From: Halosimplex pelagicum
GTDB taxonomy: Archaea; Halobacteriota; Halobacteria; Halobacteriales; Haloarculaceae
Length of the DNA: 64,000 bases
Reading direction: 5' to 3'
NCBI RefSeq assembly: GCF_013415905.1
Contig: NZ_CP058909.1
Location: 4,774,001-4,838,000, forward strand
The notes under the pieces were generated by a model. That model saw nothing but the letters and a program-made list of their open reading frames with translations, searched no databases and had not been told where the DNA came from. Shown piece by piece: positions 19,811 through 27,860 of this stretch; the stretch's first letter is position 1, and the number at the start of each line of letters is the position of its first letter. The position numbers and the translations under genes are program-made.

Positions 19811-20239
19811 ATGAGCGTCGTAAGCGTCTCGATGCCGGAGGAACTGCTCGAACGGATCGACCAGTTCGCGGACGACCACGGCTACACCGGTCGGAGCGAA
19901 GTGGTCCGGGAGGCGAGTCGGAACCTCCTCGGCGAGTTCGAGGACAAGAAACTCGAGGGCCGCGAACTGATGGGCGTCATCACCGTCGTCTTCGACTACG
20001 AGACGACGACCGTCGAGGAGAAGATGATGCACCTCCGCCACGAACACGAGGACCTCGTCGCCTCGAACTTCCACAGCCACGTCGGCGGCCACCACTGCAT
20101 GGAACTGTTCATCCTCGAGGGGTCGCTCGAAGACATCTCGACGTTCGTCGGCAAGATCCGGGCGACGAAGGACACGCTCACCGTCGACTACTCGGTGCTG
20201 CCCGTCGACGACTTCGGCCCGCTGGCCGACATCGACTGA
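19811..20239 (+). CDS. nikR: Nickel-responsive regulator NikR family
   Basis: This is 142 residues. An N-terminal ribbon-helix-helix ([19 protein letters not shown], then [15 protein letters not shown]) precedes a C-terminal ACT-like metal domain. The square-planar Ni ligands of E. coli NikR (His76, His87, His89, Cys95) line up with His77, His88, His90 and Cys96 in LRHEHE and [11 protein letters not shown]. It should repress or activate genes in response to nickel, but no nickel transporter or hydrogenase is adjacent, so targets are elsewhere. Start ATG 19811 is preferred over an in-frame GTG at 19799. Confidence 0.9.
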   Translation: MSVVSVSMPEELLERIDQFADDHGYTGRSEVVREASRNLLGEFEDKKLEGRELMGVITVVFDYETTTVEEKMMHLRHEHEDLVASNFHSHVGGHHCMELFILEGSLEDISTFVGKIRATKDTLTVDYSVLPVDDFGPLADID

Positions 20240-20284
20240 CCCTCCTCTGCGCTTTCGCGCGGTCGCGAGCGGCTCCGTCCGGCG

Positions 20285-21100
20285 TCAGATCAGCGTCTCG
20301 ATGTCGGAACGCCGGTCGGACATGTTCCGGTTCACTTCGATGATGTTGGCGGTCTCCATCGCGCGCTCGGGCAGGTCCTCGTAGAAGGTGTCGCCGTCGA
20401 CCAGGCTCGTCGGGCCGGAGATGCTGATCGACCCGAGGACGCCGCCGTCGCGGTCCCTGATCGGCGCGCCGACGGCGCGGAGGCCCTCGATCTCCTCCTC
20501 GTCGTTGACGGCGTAGCCCCGTTCGCGGACGGTCGCGAGGTGGTCGAACAGCTCCGCGCGGTCGGTGATCGTGTTCTCGGTCCGCCGGGGGAGCCCGTGG
20601 CGGTCGACGATCGCCTCGACGCGGCTCTGGGGGAGGTACGCGAGGATCGCCTTCCCCGAGGCGGTGATGTGCAGGTAGTCGCGCTGCTGTCGCTTCGTCC
20701 GCTGGTAGTCGTCGCCGACGGCCGCCTCTCCTTTCCCCTTGTAGAGGTTGATACCGCGGCCGTTCTCCTCGGTCACGAGGTGGGTGTAGTGGGCCGTCTC
20801 GGCGGCCAGCTCGTCGAGCTGGCGGACGATCATCTCGTCCAGCAGGCTCCGGTTGCGGACGTACTCGCCGAGCACGAAGAACATGAGCGACAGCTCGTAG
20901 CGGCCGTCCCGGTTGACGAGAAAGCCGGACTGTTCGAGCGTCGCGAGGTAGGCGTGGGCCGAACTCTTCGAGATGTCCAGCCGGTCGGCCAGCTCCGTCA
21001 CCCCCGTGCCGTCCGTCGCCTCGATCGCCTTCACCACCTCCATCGCGGTCGAGACCGTCGACAGCGTCCGCGGCGAACCGCCCCCGGAGTCCCCGGTCAT
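20285..21100 (-). CDS. IclR-family transcriptional regulator
   Basis: This is 271 residues from ATG 21100. A winged HTH (GVTELADRLDISKSSAHAYL) is at about 35-55, followed by the IclR effector domain with EEEIEGLRAVGAPIRDRDG near 200. In this family the effector domain binds small organic acids or ring-cleavage intermediates. It is divergent from the ABC transporter/hydantoinase operon across 830 bases, so it is the natural candidate to control that operon and itself. A small palindrome lies just upstream of its probable promoter. Confidence 0.9.
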   Translation of the reverse strand: MTGDSGGGSPRTLSTVSTAMEVVKAIEATDGTGVTELADRLDISKSSAHAYLATLEQSGFLVNRDGRYELSLMFFVLGEYVRNRSLLDEMIVRQLDELAAETAHYTHLVTEENGRGINLYKGKGEAAVGDDYQRTKRQQRDYLHITASGKAILAYLPQSRVEAIVDRHGLPRRTENTITDRAELFDHLATVRERGYAVNDEEEIEGLRAVGAPIRDRDGGVLGSISISGPTSLVDGDTFYEDLPERAMETANIIEVNRNMSDRRSDIETLI

Positions 21101-21143
21101 GGGACCGCGTAGTCGCTCGCGCGCCTTCAGTGTTCGCAACGAC

Positions 21144-21176
21144 GCAATTTACATCCGAGAAGTTTCTCTCGAAACT
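21144..21176 (-). promoter_or_regulatory. Promoter and palindrome upstream of the IclR-type gene
   Basis: On the minus strand TGTAAATTGC (about 21144-21153) is a TATA-like box 40-50 bases ahead of ATG 21100. Just upstream of it AGTTTC (21161-21166) and GAAACT (21171-21176) form a perfect 6-bp dyad around TCTC. This is where an autoregulatory operator would be expected. Confidence 0.4.
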
Positions 21177-21698
21177 CCTGAAGAACCTCGTCAGAATCCA
21201 GATATTTGTGCTTCGCACAGCCACTACACCGGCTATTTTTGAAACACCGGGAGCGTGGACTCTCGTGTCCGTGCGCCCGCGTTCGACAAGCGAGAACGCC
21301 CTCGGAGACCCCGTGTCGCCGTCGTCGGCGAGGTGCCGAGCGCGTCTCGGGTCGCCGTTCGGCGGCGCGCGTCGAGGCGACCGCTTCGGTCGGTGCCGCC
21401 CCGTCGAGGCCCCCGACGGCGGGGAGCACTCCCCCGTACGTCTCGCGTGACTCCCGGCACGCCTCGCGTGCGCGCGAAAACAAGACAAAACTGTCTACAC
21501 CGGCCCGTCGACCGCGACTCCGAGAGCTACCCGACGGCGTTCGTGTATTTCGAACGGTCGAGTCGCGACCTCACGAGGCAAGCTCTCTCGCGGGAGGGTC
21601 GTCCGTCGCTTTCTCCGGCGCGTCGCTCTCGACGGCCGCCGACGGCGTTCTCGATGCCCGGGTACGGCGGTTCGCTCCGCCGCCCGACCCCTCCTTTA

Positions 21699-21770
21699 GG
21701 ACCTATATGGGAATGAGGTAGACACCCACATCGATTCGATCATTCCACCGGAAATCTTTAATATAGGTCC
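21699..21770. repeat. 10-bp inverted repeat, GGACCTATAT / ATATAGGTCC
   Basis: GGACCTATAT at 21699-21708 is the exact reverse complement of ATATAGGTCC at 21761-21770. The second arm overlaps the TATA-like box of the operon; the first arm also contains a TATAT core. It is a candidate paired operator for the IclR protein. Confidence 0.55.
21757..21765 (+). promoter_or_regulatory. TATA-like box of the ABC/hydantoinase operon
   Basis: TTTAATATA is centred about 34 bases ahead of ATG 21795 (the small leader frame) and 170 bases ahead of the binding-protein ATG. Transcription would begin near 21787, giving the binding-protein gene a ~140-base leader that carries the small frame. Confidence 0.55.
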
Positions 21771-21794
21771 CAGATATCACTCAGTAGCCGAAAG

Positions 21795-21938
21795 ATGGTT
21801 GAAGAACTAAACCAAATGCGGATTAATGTTGGACGACTTCAAAATAATGGCGTGCGTGCGAGCGCGTGGGGCTCGCCGGCCCGGGTGTCGGCGGCGAGCG
21901 GGCTCGTCGACGGGGACGAGGTGACCGCCGATGAGTGA
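21795..21938 (+). CDS. Possible 47-residue leader peptide overlapping the binding-protein start
   Basis: ATG at 21795 opens a 47-codon frame beginning MVEELNQMRINVGRLQNNGV and ending at TGA 21936-21938. It overlaps the ATG of the binding protein (21931) by 8 bases. It is the first ATG behind the TATA box, and its first 20 codons are A/T-rich, unlike the surrounding DNA. It could be a leader peptide that couples translation to the operon, a true small protein or chance. I recognise no family. Confidence 0.35.
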   Translation: MVEELNQMRINVGRLQNNGVRASAWGSPARVSAASGLVDGDEVTADE

Positions 21939-23697
21939 CGACCGGTCGCCGGCGGACGGGTCGATCGACGTTCGGGACCTGCTCTCCGAGCAGTCGCGGC
22001 GTCGGTTCCTCGCGTCGCTCGGGGCGGTCGGCGCCGCGGGGGTCGCCGGGTGTGGCGGCGACAGCGGCGGCGATGGTGGCGACGGCGGCGACGGAGAGAG
22101 TGGCGATGGCGGCGACGACGGCGGCGACGACGGCGGATACGGCGGGTCGACGGACGCACAGAGCGACGACACGTCGACCGGGACCGGCGGTTCGGGGTCG
22201 ACGCTCACCGCCAACATCACCCAGCGGCTCGGGACGGTCGACCCGGCGAAGGGGACCGACTACGTCCAGGCGATGGCGCTGGTCAACCTCTACGACCCGC
22301 TGGTGTTCCCCGACAGCGAGGGGACGATCCAGCCCCACCTCGCGAGCGACTGGTCGGTCTCGGAGGACAACACGACCTACACGTTCACGCTGCGGGAGGG
22401 CGTCACCTTCCACAGCGGCAACGAGCTGACCGCCGAGGACGTGAAGTTCACCGTCGAGCGGTTCATGGATCTCGGCCAGGGCTACGCCTCGCTGCTGACG
22501 GGCGTCCTCAGCAAGGAGAACATCACCGTCGAAGACGAGCGGACCGTCACCTTCGAACTCGACGAGCCGTACTCGCCGTTCGTCCCGATCATGGTGCTGG
22601 TGTTCATCATGGACAAGCAGCTGGTGATGGACAACCTCGCAGACGGCGAGTACGGCGACCGCGGGGACTACGGCCAGGAGTACATCAACGACAACGACGC
22701 CGGCTCCGGCGCCTACGCGCTCGAGGAGTTCACCCGCGGGTCGGGCATCGTCTTCTCGCGGTTCGACGACTACTTCAAGGAGTTCCCGGAGGGCTCGTTC
22801 GAGACGGTCGACGTACAGATCATCACGGAGAACTCGACGGTCCAGTCGTTGATGAAATCCCAGGAGCTGGACATGACCGGGCAGTATCAGAACGAGCAGA
22901 CCTACGGTGCCATCGACGAGATGGACCACGCCCGGGTCGAGAAGATCCCCACGTTCGGGCTGCTGTACTTCAAGATCAACACCCAGAAGCCGCCGACCGA
23001 CGACCCGGCCGTCCGGGAGGCGATGGCCTGGGGCTTCGACTACGAGCAGGTCGTCTCGGAGATCATGCCGGACATGCAGCGCGCCCAGGGCCCGCTGCCG
23101 CCGACCTGGGGCTCGCACAACGAGGACGTGATGCAGCCCTCCTACGACCCCGAACGGGCCAAACAGGTGCTCGACGACGCCGGCTACTCCGAGGGGGAGA
23201 TCACCGTCCAGAACACGTTCACGTCCTCCTACGGCTTCCAGGAGCGCATCGCGCTCCTCTTTCAGGAGAACATGGCCGAGATCGGTATCGACGTGGAGCT
23301 CAACCCCCAGACCTGGGGGACGATCACGGAGCTGGCGACCAGCCCCGAGGACACGCCCCACACCAACCAGGTGTTCTACGTGCCGACATACCCCTCGGCC
23401 GACTCGATGTTCTACAACCAGTTCCACTCCGAGGCCGCGAGCACGTGGATGAGCATGGAACACCTCGAGAACGACGAGGTCGACGCGCTCATCGAGGAGG
23501 CGCGGGCGACGCCCGACCCCGACGCCCGGGCGGAGATCTACCGCGAGCTACAGTCGGTGCTCGCGGAGCTGTACTGCGACATGCACATCTACCACACGGT
23601 GAAAAAGATCGGGTTCCAGAACGACGTCGAGGGGCTCACCCTCCGGCCGGCACAGGGCTTCGAGTACACCTTCCGGGACCTCCACCACACGGAATGA
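21931..23697 (+). CDS. ABC transporter substrate-binding lipoprotein (dipeptide/oligopeptide type)
   Basis: This is 588 residues. The N-terminal tail leads into a Tat signal SRRRFLASLGAVGAAGVAGC with lipobox Cys41, so the protein is lipid-anchored outside the membrane. A long Gly/Asp/Ser-rich linker follows (about 42-85, a haloarchaeal habit). The mature domain is SBP_bac_5-like: LGTVDPAKGTDYVQAMALVN, then LREGVTFHSGNELTAEDVKF, near its N terminus. Family members bind peptides, but also many other ligands, so the substrate must be inferred from context. First full-length gene of the operon; its stop overlaps the first permease by 4 bases. Confidence 0.92.
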   Translation: MSDDRSPADGSIDVRDLLSEQSRRRFLASLGAVGAAGVAGCGGDSGGDGGDGGDGESGDGGDDGGDDGGYGGSTDAQSDDTSTGTGGSGSTLTANITQRLGTVDPAKGTDYVQAMALVNLYDPLVFPDSEGTIQPHLASDWSVSEDNTTYTFTLREGVTFHSGNELTAEDVKFTVERFMDLGQGYASLLTGVLSKENITVEDERTVTFELDEPYSPFVPIMVLVFIMDKQLVMDNLADGEYGDRGDYGQEYINDNDAGSGAYALEEFTRGSGIVFSRFDDYFKEFPEGSFETVDVQIITENSTVQSLMKSQELDMTGQYQNEQTYGAIDEMDHARVEKIPTFGLLYFKINTQKPPTDDPAVREAMAWGFDYEQVVSEIMPDMQRAQGPLPPTWGSHNEDVMQPSYDPERAKQVLDDAGYSEGEITVQNTFTSSYGFQERIALLFQENMAEIGIDVELNPQTWGTITELATSPEDTPHTNQVFYVPTYPSADSMFYNQFHSEAASTWMSMEHLENDEVDALIEEARATPDPDARAEIYRELQSVLAELYCDMHIYHTVKKIGFQNDVEGLTLRPAQGFEYTFRDLHHTE

Positions 23698-24722
23698 AGC
23701 GGATCAAGGTCGTGCTCTGGCGGTTCTCGGGGATGGCGGTCAGTCTCCTCGGGCTCTCCGTCCTCGTGTTCGTCATCTCCCGGGTGCTCCCGGGGAACCC
23801 GGCGCGGATGGCGCTGGGCGCGATGGCCAGCGAGGAGCAGGTCGACCGGCTGGCGGCGGAGATGGGCCTCGACCAGTCGCTCCCGCTCCAGTACGTCGAC
23901 TACATGACCGGCCTGCTCGCGGGCGACCTCGGGCGGAGCCTCCAGACGAAAAACCCCGTCGTGCAGGACATCGCGGTCAAGCTCCCGGCGACGCTGGAGC
24001 TGATCAGTCTGGCGACCGTGTTCATGGTCGCGATCGGGATCCCGCTGGGCGTCCTCGCGGCGCGCAACCGCGGCGGACGGATCGACGACGCCACCCGCGT
24101 GTTCGCGTTCTCGACGGTGAGCGTCCCGAGCTTCTTCATCGGGATCGCCCTCCAGCTGGTGTTCGGCTACTACCTCCAGCTGTTCCCGATCACGGGGCGC
24201 ATCGCCCGCGAACACGCCGCCGACGTGACGCGGGAGACGGGCTTTCTCCTGGTCGACACGCTGCTGTCGGGCGCGTTCGCTGCGCACCTCAACGCCTGGG
24301 CGCACCTGCTGTTGCCGGCGCTGGCGCTGTCGTTCGGCGGGATGGGCCAGGTGATCCGGATCACCCGATCGAGCATGATCGACGTCGAGGGCAAGGAGTT
24401 CATCGAGGCGACCGACGGCTACGGCCTCCCGCGGTGGCTCGTCTCCTACAAGTACACGCTGAAAAACGCCTTCATCCCGACGCTGACCATCCTCGGGCTG
24501 CTGTACGCGTGGCTGCTCGGCGGCGCGTTCATCATCGAAATCGTCTACTCCTGGCCCGGGGTGGCCAAGTACGGCGTCCAGTCGGTGCTCACCAGCGACG
24601 TCAACGCCATCGTCGGCGTCACGATGACTATCGGCCTCGCGTTCGTGCTGACGAACCTCGCGGTCGATCTGCTGTTGAACCGGATCGACCCGCGGATGGA
24701 CCTGGCGGGTGATGCGGCGTGA
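23694..24722 (+). CDS. ABC transporter permease (DppB-like)
   Basis: This is 342 residues with about six membrane helices. The first helix VSLLGLSVLVFVISRVLPGN with the ARMALG motif, and the EAA loop FIEATDGYGLPRWLVSYKY, identify the DppB/OppB branch. Start ATG overlaps the binding-protein stop (ATGA). The frame is open far upstream, but that is the shadow of the binding-protein gene. The permease forms the channel with the next gene product. Confidence 0.93.
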   Translation: MKRIKVVLWRFSGMAVSLLGLSVLVFVISRVLPGNPARMALGAMASEEQVDRLAAEMGLDQSLPLQYVDYMTGLLAGDLGRSLQTKNPVVQDIAVKLPATLELISLATVFMVAIGIPLGVLAARNRGGRIDDATRVFAFSTVSVPSFFIGIALQLVFGYYLQLFPITGRIAREHAADVTRETGFLLVDTLLSGAFAAHLNAWAHLLLPALALSFGGMGQVIRITRSSMIDVEGKEFIEATDGYGLPRWLVSYKYTLKNAFIPTLTILGLLYAWLLGGAFIIEIVYSWPGVAKYGVQSVLTSDVNAIVGVTMTIGLAFVLTNLAVDLLLNRIDPRMDLAGDAA

Positions 24723-25615
24723 GCACCGAGACCAGCACGCTCGACCGGATCGTCTCGCCGTCCCGGCGCGAGCTGTGGTATCGCTCGTACCGCCGGTTCG
24801 CGGCCCAGCCGATGAGCCTGCTCGGCCTCGCCATCGTCGCGACGGTCGTCTTCCTGGCCGTGTTCGCGCCGTGGGTCGCGCCGTATCCACAGCACGCCGC
24901 CATCTACACGGACTTCGCGAACGCCTACCAGCCGCCGAGTCTCGCGCATCCCTTCGGCACGGACAGCAGCGGCCGCGACGTGCTCACGCGGGTCCTGTTC
25001 GGCTACCGGCTCTCGCTGAAGCTCGCGGCCGTCATCCTCGGGATCGGCGTCCCGGTCGGTGTCACCCTCGGCCTCGTGGCCGGCTACGTCGGCGGGCTGG
25101 TCGACGCGGCGATCATGCGGGTGACGGACACGTTCCTCGCGCTCCCGCCGCTCGTGCTGGCGCTCGCAATCGCCTCGGCGTTCGAGCCGACGCTCGAGAT
25201 CGCGATGTTTGCCATCGCGTCGCTGTGGTGGACCTGGTACGCGCGGCTCACCCGCGGACTCGCCGCGAGCCTGCGCGACGAGCCGTACGTCCAGGCGGCG
25301 AAGCTCGCCGGTGCCGGCCCGATCCATGTCATGTTCCGGGAGATACTGCCGAACTGCCTCTCGCCGATCCTCGTGAAGGTCACGCTGGACGCCGGCATCG
25401 TGATCCTCACCGGCGCCTCGCTCTCGTTCATCGGCCTCGGGGTACAACCACCCCGGCCCGGCCTCGGGACGATGGTCGCCGGCGGGACGGAGTTCCTGCC
25501 CGGCGAGTGGTGGATCAGCATCTTCCCCGGCCTCGCCATCTTCGTCCTCGTGCTCGGGTTCAACATGCTCGGCGACGGGCTTCGCGACCTGTTCGACGTG
25601 GAGGTGGAACAGTGA
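24719..25615 (+). CDS. ABC transporter permease (DppC-like)
   Basis: This is 298 residues from GTG 24719, overlapping the first permease stop (GTGA). The N-terminal helix MSLLGLAIVATVVFLAVFAP, the HPFGTDSSGRDVLTRVLFG motif after it, and the EAA loop YVQAAKLAGAGPIHVMFREI are standard for DppC/OppC proteins. The C-terminal helix is followed by [14 protein letters not shown], the usual family ending. Confidence 0.93.
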   Translation: MSTETSTLDRIVSPSRRELWYRSYRRFAAQPMSLLGLAIVATVVFLAVFAPWVAPYPQHAAIYTDFANAYQPPSLAHPFGTDSSGRDVLTRVLFGYRLSLKLAAVILGIGVPVGVTLGLVAGYVGGLVDAAIMRVTDTFLALPPLVLALAIASAFEPTLEIAMFAIASLWWTWYARLTRGLAASLRDEPYVQAAKLAGAGPIHVMFREILPNCLSPILVKVTLDAGIVILTGASLSFIGLGVQPPRPGLGTMVAGGTEFLPGEWWISIFPGLAIFVLVLGFNMLGDGLRDLFDVEVEQ

Positions 25616-26826
25616 ACCCGACCGAGCCGGTGCCGGCGGACCCGATCCTCTCGGTTTCGGACCTGTCGGTCGGCTTCGAGGGGTTCGACGGCTACGCCGA
25701 CGTGGTCGACGGTGTCGATCTCTCCGTCGGCCGCGGCGAGGTCGTCACCGTCGTCGGCGAAACGGGCTGTGGCAAGTCGGTCACGACGAAGGCGGTCACC
25801 GGCCTGCTCGACGAGCCGCCCGCGAACGTCTCGGGGACCGTCGCCTTCGAGGGAACGGACCTGTCGACGCTCTCGGCCGACGAGCGCCGCGCGCTCAACG
25901 GCGACCGGATGGGCATGGTGTTCCAGGACCCGATGTCGAGCCTGAACCCGGTGTTCACCGTCGGCGAGCAGCTCGTCGACACCCTGCAGTTCGGCGGCGA
26001 GGGCTCGGCCGGCATCGTCGAGTACTTCCGGCGGCGGTACTCCCGGTCCGACCGGGCCGACGCCCGCGAGCGCGTCCTCGACATGCTCAGAGAGGTGCAG
26101 ATGCCCGACCCCGAATCGGTGATGGACAGTTACCCGACGGAGCTGTCGGGCGGCATGTGCCAGCGGGCGCTGGTCGCCCAGGCGCTGCTCAACGAACCGG
26201 ACCTGCTCATCGCTGACGAACCGGGGACGGCGCTGGACGTGACCGTCCACGACCAGATCCTCACGCTGCTCTCGGAACTCATCGGGGACCGAGACATGAG
26301 CATCCTGATGATCACCCACAACCTCGGCGTCGCCCGGCAGCTGAGCGATCGGGTGTACATCATGTACGGCGGGCGCATCGTCGAGACGGGGTCGACCGAG
26401 GAGATCTTCGACGACCCGAAACACCCCTACACGCAGGGGCTCATCGCCTCGATCCCGAAACTGTCCGGCGGGACGATGGCCGACGGCATCGACGGGTCGG
26501 TCCCCGAGTACACCGACCCGCCCGAGGGCTGCCGGTTCCACCCCCGCTGTCCCTACGCCGACGAGGCCTGCCGGTCCGAGCGCCCGGCGTTCGAGCCGTC
26601 CGGCGACGCCCGCGGCGTCGAGTGCGTCCGGTTCGCGCAGGGCGACCCCGGGCCGGAGCCGACGCTGGCCGAGACGAAACGGCGGCTGAACGCGGCGAGC
26701 GACGCGGCCGACGCGACGGCCGAGACGGACGGCGGGACGGTCGAACCGGCCGACGAGACGACCGGATCGGACGGCGAAGCGGGCGGCACCACCGGCGGGA
26801 CGGCCGCCGAGGGGGACGACCGATGA
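25612..26826 (+). CDS. ABC transporter ATP-binding protein (DppD-like)
   Basis: This is 404 residues from GTG 25612 (GTGA overlap). Walker A GETGCGKS, signature LSGGMCQRA and Walker [14 protein letters not shown] are present; the last has Gly where most homologues have Thr (DEPTTALDV). The oligopeptide/dipeptide C-terminal motif [14 protein letters not shown] follows. A disordered Asp/Glu/Thr/Gly-rich tail of ~60 residues closes the protein. It energises import with the next gene product. Confidence 0.93.
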   Translation: MNPTEPVPADPILSVSDLSVGFEGFDGYADVVDGVDLSVGRGEVVTVVGETGCGKSVTTKAVTGLLDEPPANVSGTVAFEGTDLSTLSADERRALNGDRMGMVFQDPMSSLNPVFTVGEQLVDTLQFGGEGSAGIVEYFRRRYSRSDRADARERVLDMLREVQMPDPESVMDSYPTELSGGMCQRALVAQALLNEPDLLIADEPGTALDVTVHDQILTLLSELIGDRDMSILMITHNLGVARQLSDRVYIMYGGRIVETGSTEEIFDDPKHPYTQGLIASIPKLSGGTMADGIDGSVPEYTDPPEGCRFHPRCPYADEACRSERPAFEPSGDARGVECVRFAQGDPGPEPTLAETKRRLNAASDAADATAETDGGTVEPADETTGSDGEAGGTTGGTAAEGDDR

Positions 26827-27860
26827 CCGCTCCGGTGCTCGCCGTCGACGACCTGGAGAAGTACTTCGGCGGCGGCGGGTGGTTCGGCGACGAGCCGCCG
26901 GTGCGGGCGGTCGACGGCGTCTCCTTCGAGATCGACCGCGGGGAGACGCTCGGGCTCATCGGCGAGTCAGGCAGCGGCAAGTCGACGATCGCCAAGACCG
27001 TCATCGGGATCCACGAGCCGACCGGCGGGCGGATCCGCTTCGAGGGCGAGGACGTGACGCCCCAGACCCGCAAGCAACTGCGCCGGCTCCGCTCGGAGGT
27101 ACAGATGGTGTTTCAGGACCCCACGTCCTGTCTGAACCCGCGACGCACGATCCGCAAGTCCCTGTCGGTGCCGCTGAAGGCGACCGACGTGCCGAAAGCC
27201 GAGCGCGGTCGCCGGATCAGCGAACTGCTCGACCGGGTCGGGCTGAACGACGAGTACCTCACGAAGTATCCCCACGAGCTGTCGGGCGGGCAGAAACAGC
27301 GGGTGAACATCGCCCGCGCCATCGCGGTCGAGCCGACGCTGCTGCTGCTCGACGAGCCGACCAGCGCCCTCGACGTGAGCGTGCAGGCGAAGATCATCGG
27401 CCTCCTCGACGACCTGCAGGACGAACTGGGACTGACCTACCTGTTCATCACCCACGACCTCTCGCTGATCCGGAACTTCGCCGACGAGACGGCCGTGATG
27501 TACCTCGGCGAGATCCAGGAGCGGGGGCCGACCGACCGGATCTTCGAGCGGCCGAGCCACCCCTACACGCGGGCGCTGCTGTCGGCGATCCCCGTCACCG
27601 ACGACGCCGAGGAGGCCTACAAGCCTCGCCGGGAGCCGCTAGAGGGGGAGATCCCGAGCCCGCGGGACGTGCCGAGCGGCTGTCGGTTCCACCCGCGGTG
27701 TCCCCACGCCACCGAGGAGTGCGCGGCACACCGCCCCGAGCCCCGCGAGGTCGACGGGGCGTCGGTTCGGTGTCTCGCCTACGACGACGGGACGAGCGGG
27801 TTCGCGGACTTCGCGAGCGAGCCGGGGCGGCTCACCTCCGACGGGGGGTCCGACCGATGA
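26823..27860 (+). CDS. ABC transporter ATP-binding protein (DppF-like)
   Basis: This is 345 residues; ATG overlaps the previous stop (ATGA). Walker [11 protein letters not shown]-loop [13 protein letters not shown], signature [12 protein letters not shown] and Walker [13 protein letters not shown] are all intact, and a [14 protein letters not shown] motif lies near the C terminus. It is the second nucleotide-binding subunit of the importer. Confidence 0.94.
   Translation: MTAPVLAVDDLEKYFGGGGWFGDEPPVRAVDGVSFEIDRGETLGLIGESGSGKSTIAKTVIGIHEPTGGRIRFEGEDVTPQTRKQLRRLRSEVQMVFQDPTSCLNPRRTIRKSLSVPLKATDVPKAERGRRISELLDRVGLNDEYLTKYPHELSGGQKQRVNIARAIAVEPTLLLLDEPTSALDVSVQAKIIGLLDDLQDELGLTYLFITHDLSLIRNFADETAVMYLGEIQERGPTDRIFERPSHPYTRALLSAIPVTDDAEEAYKPRREPLEGEIPSPRDVPSGCRFHPRCPHATEECAAHRPEPREVDGASVRCLAYDDGTSGFADFASEPGRLTSDGGSDR

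Larger units (their letters stand above)
21101..21930. other. 830-base control region between iclR-type gene and ABC operon
   Basis: Open frames in this region read as Arg/Ser/Pro-rich shadows, except for a 47-codon frame at 21795-21938. The two ends are A/T-rich and promoter-like; the middle (about 21250-21690) is GC-rich with no gene I can support. Notable sites are a hexameric palindrome with tetraloop at 21161-21176, and a 10-bp inverted repeat at 21699-21708 / 21761-21770. Confidence 0.6.

Noticed and set aside
16151-20095. Very long minus-strand open frame (1314 codons)
   Set aside because: It runs antiparallel or out of phase through the lipoprotein, kinase and aCPSF1 genes and translates to Arg/Pro/Gly-rich sequence; a GC-skewed shadow.
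21127-21721. Several open frames in the 830-base gap before the ABC operon
   Set aside because: Overlapping frames on both strands, Arg/Ser-rich and without start/promoter logic; non-coding is more likely.
22050-22140. Repeated GGCGGCGAC-type units resembling a short tandem repeat array
   Set aside because: They encode the Gly/Asp-rich linker after the lipobox of the substrate-binding protein; not a CRISPR or satellite.
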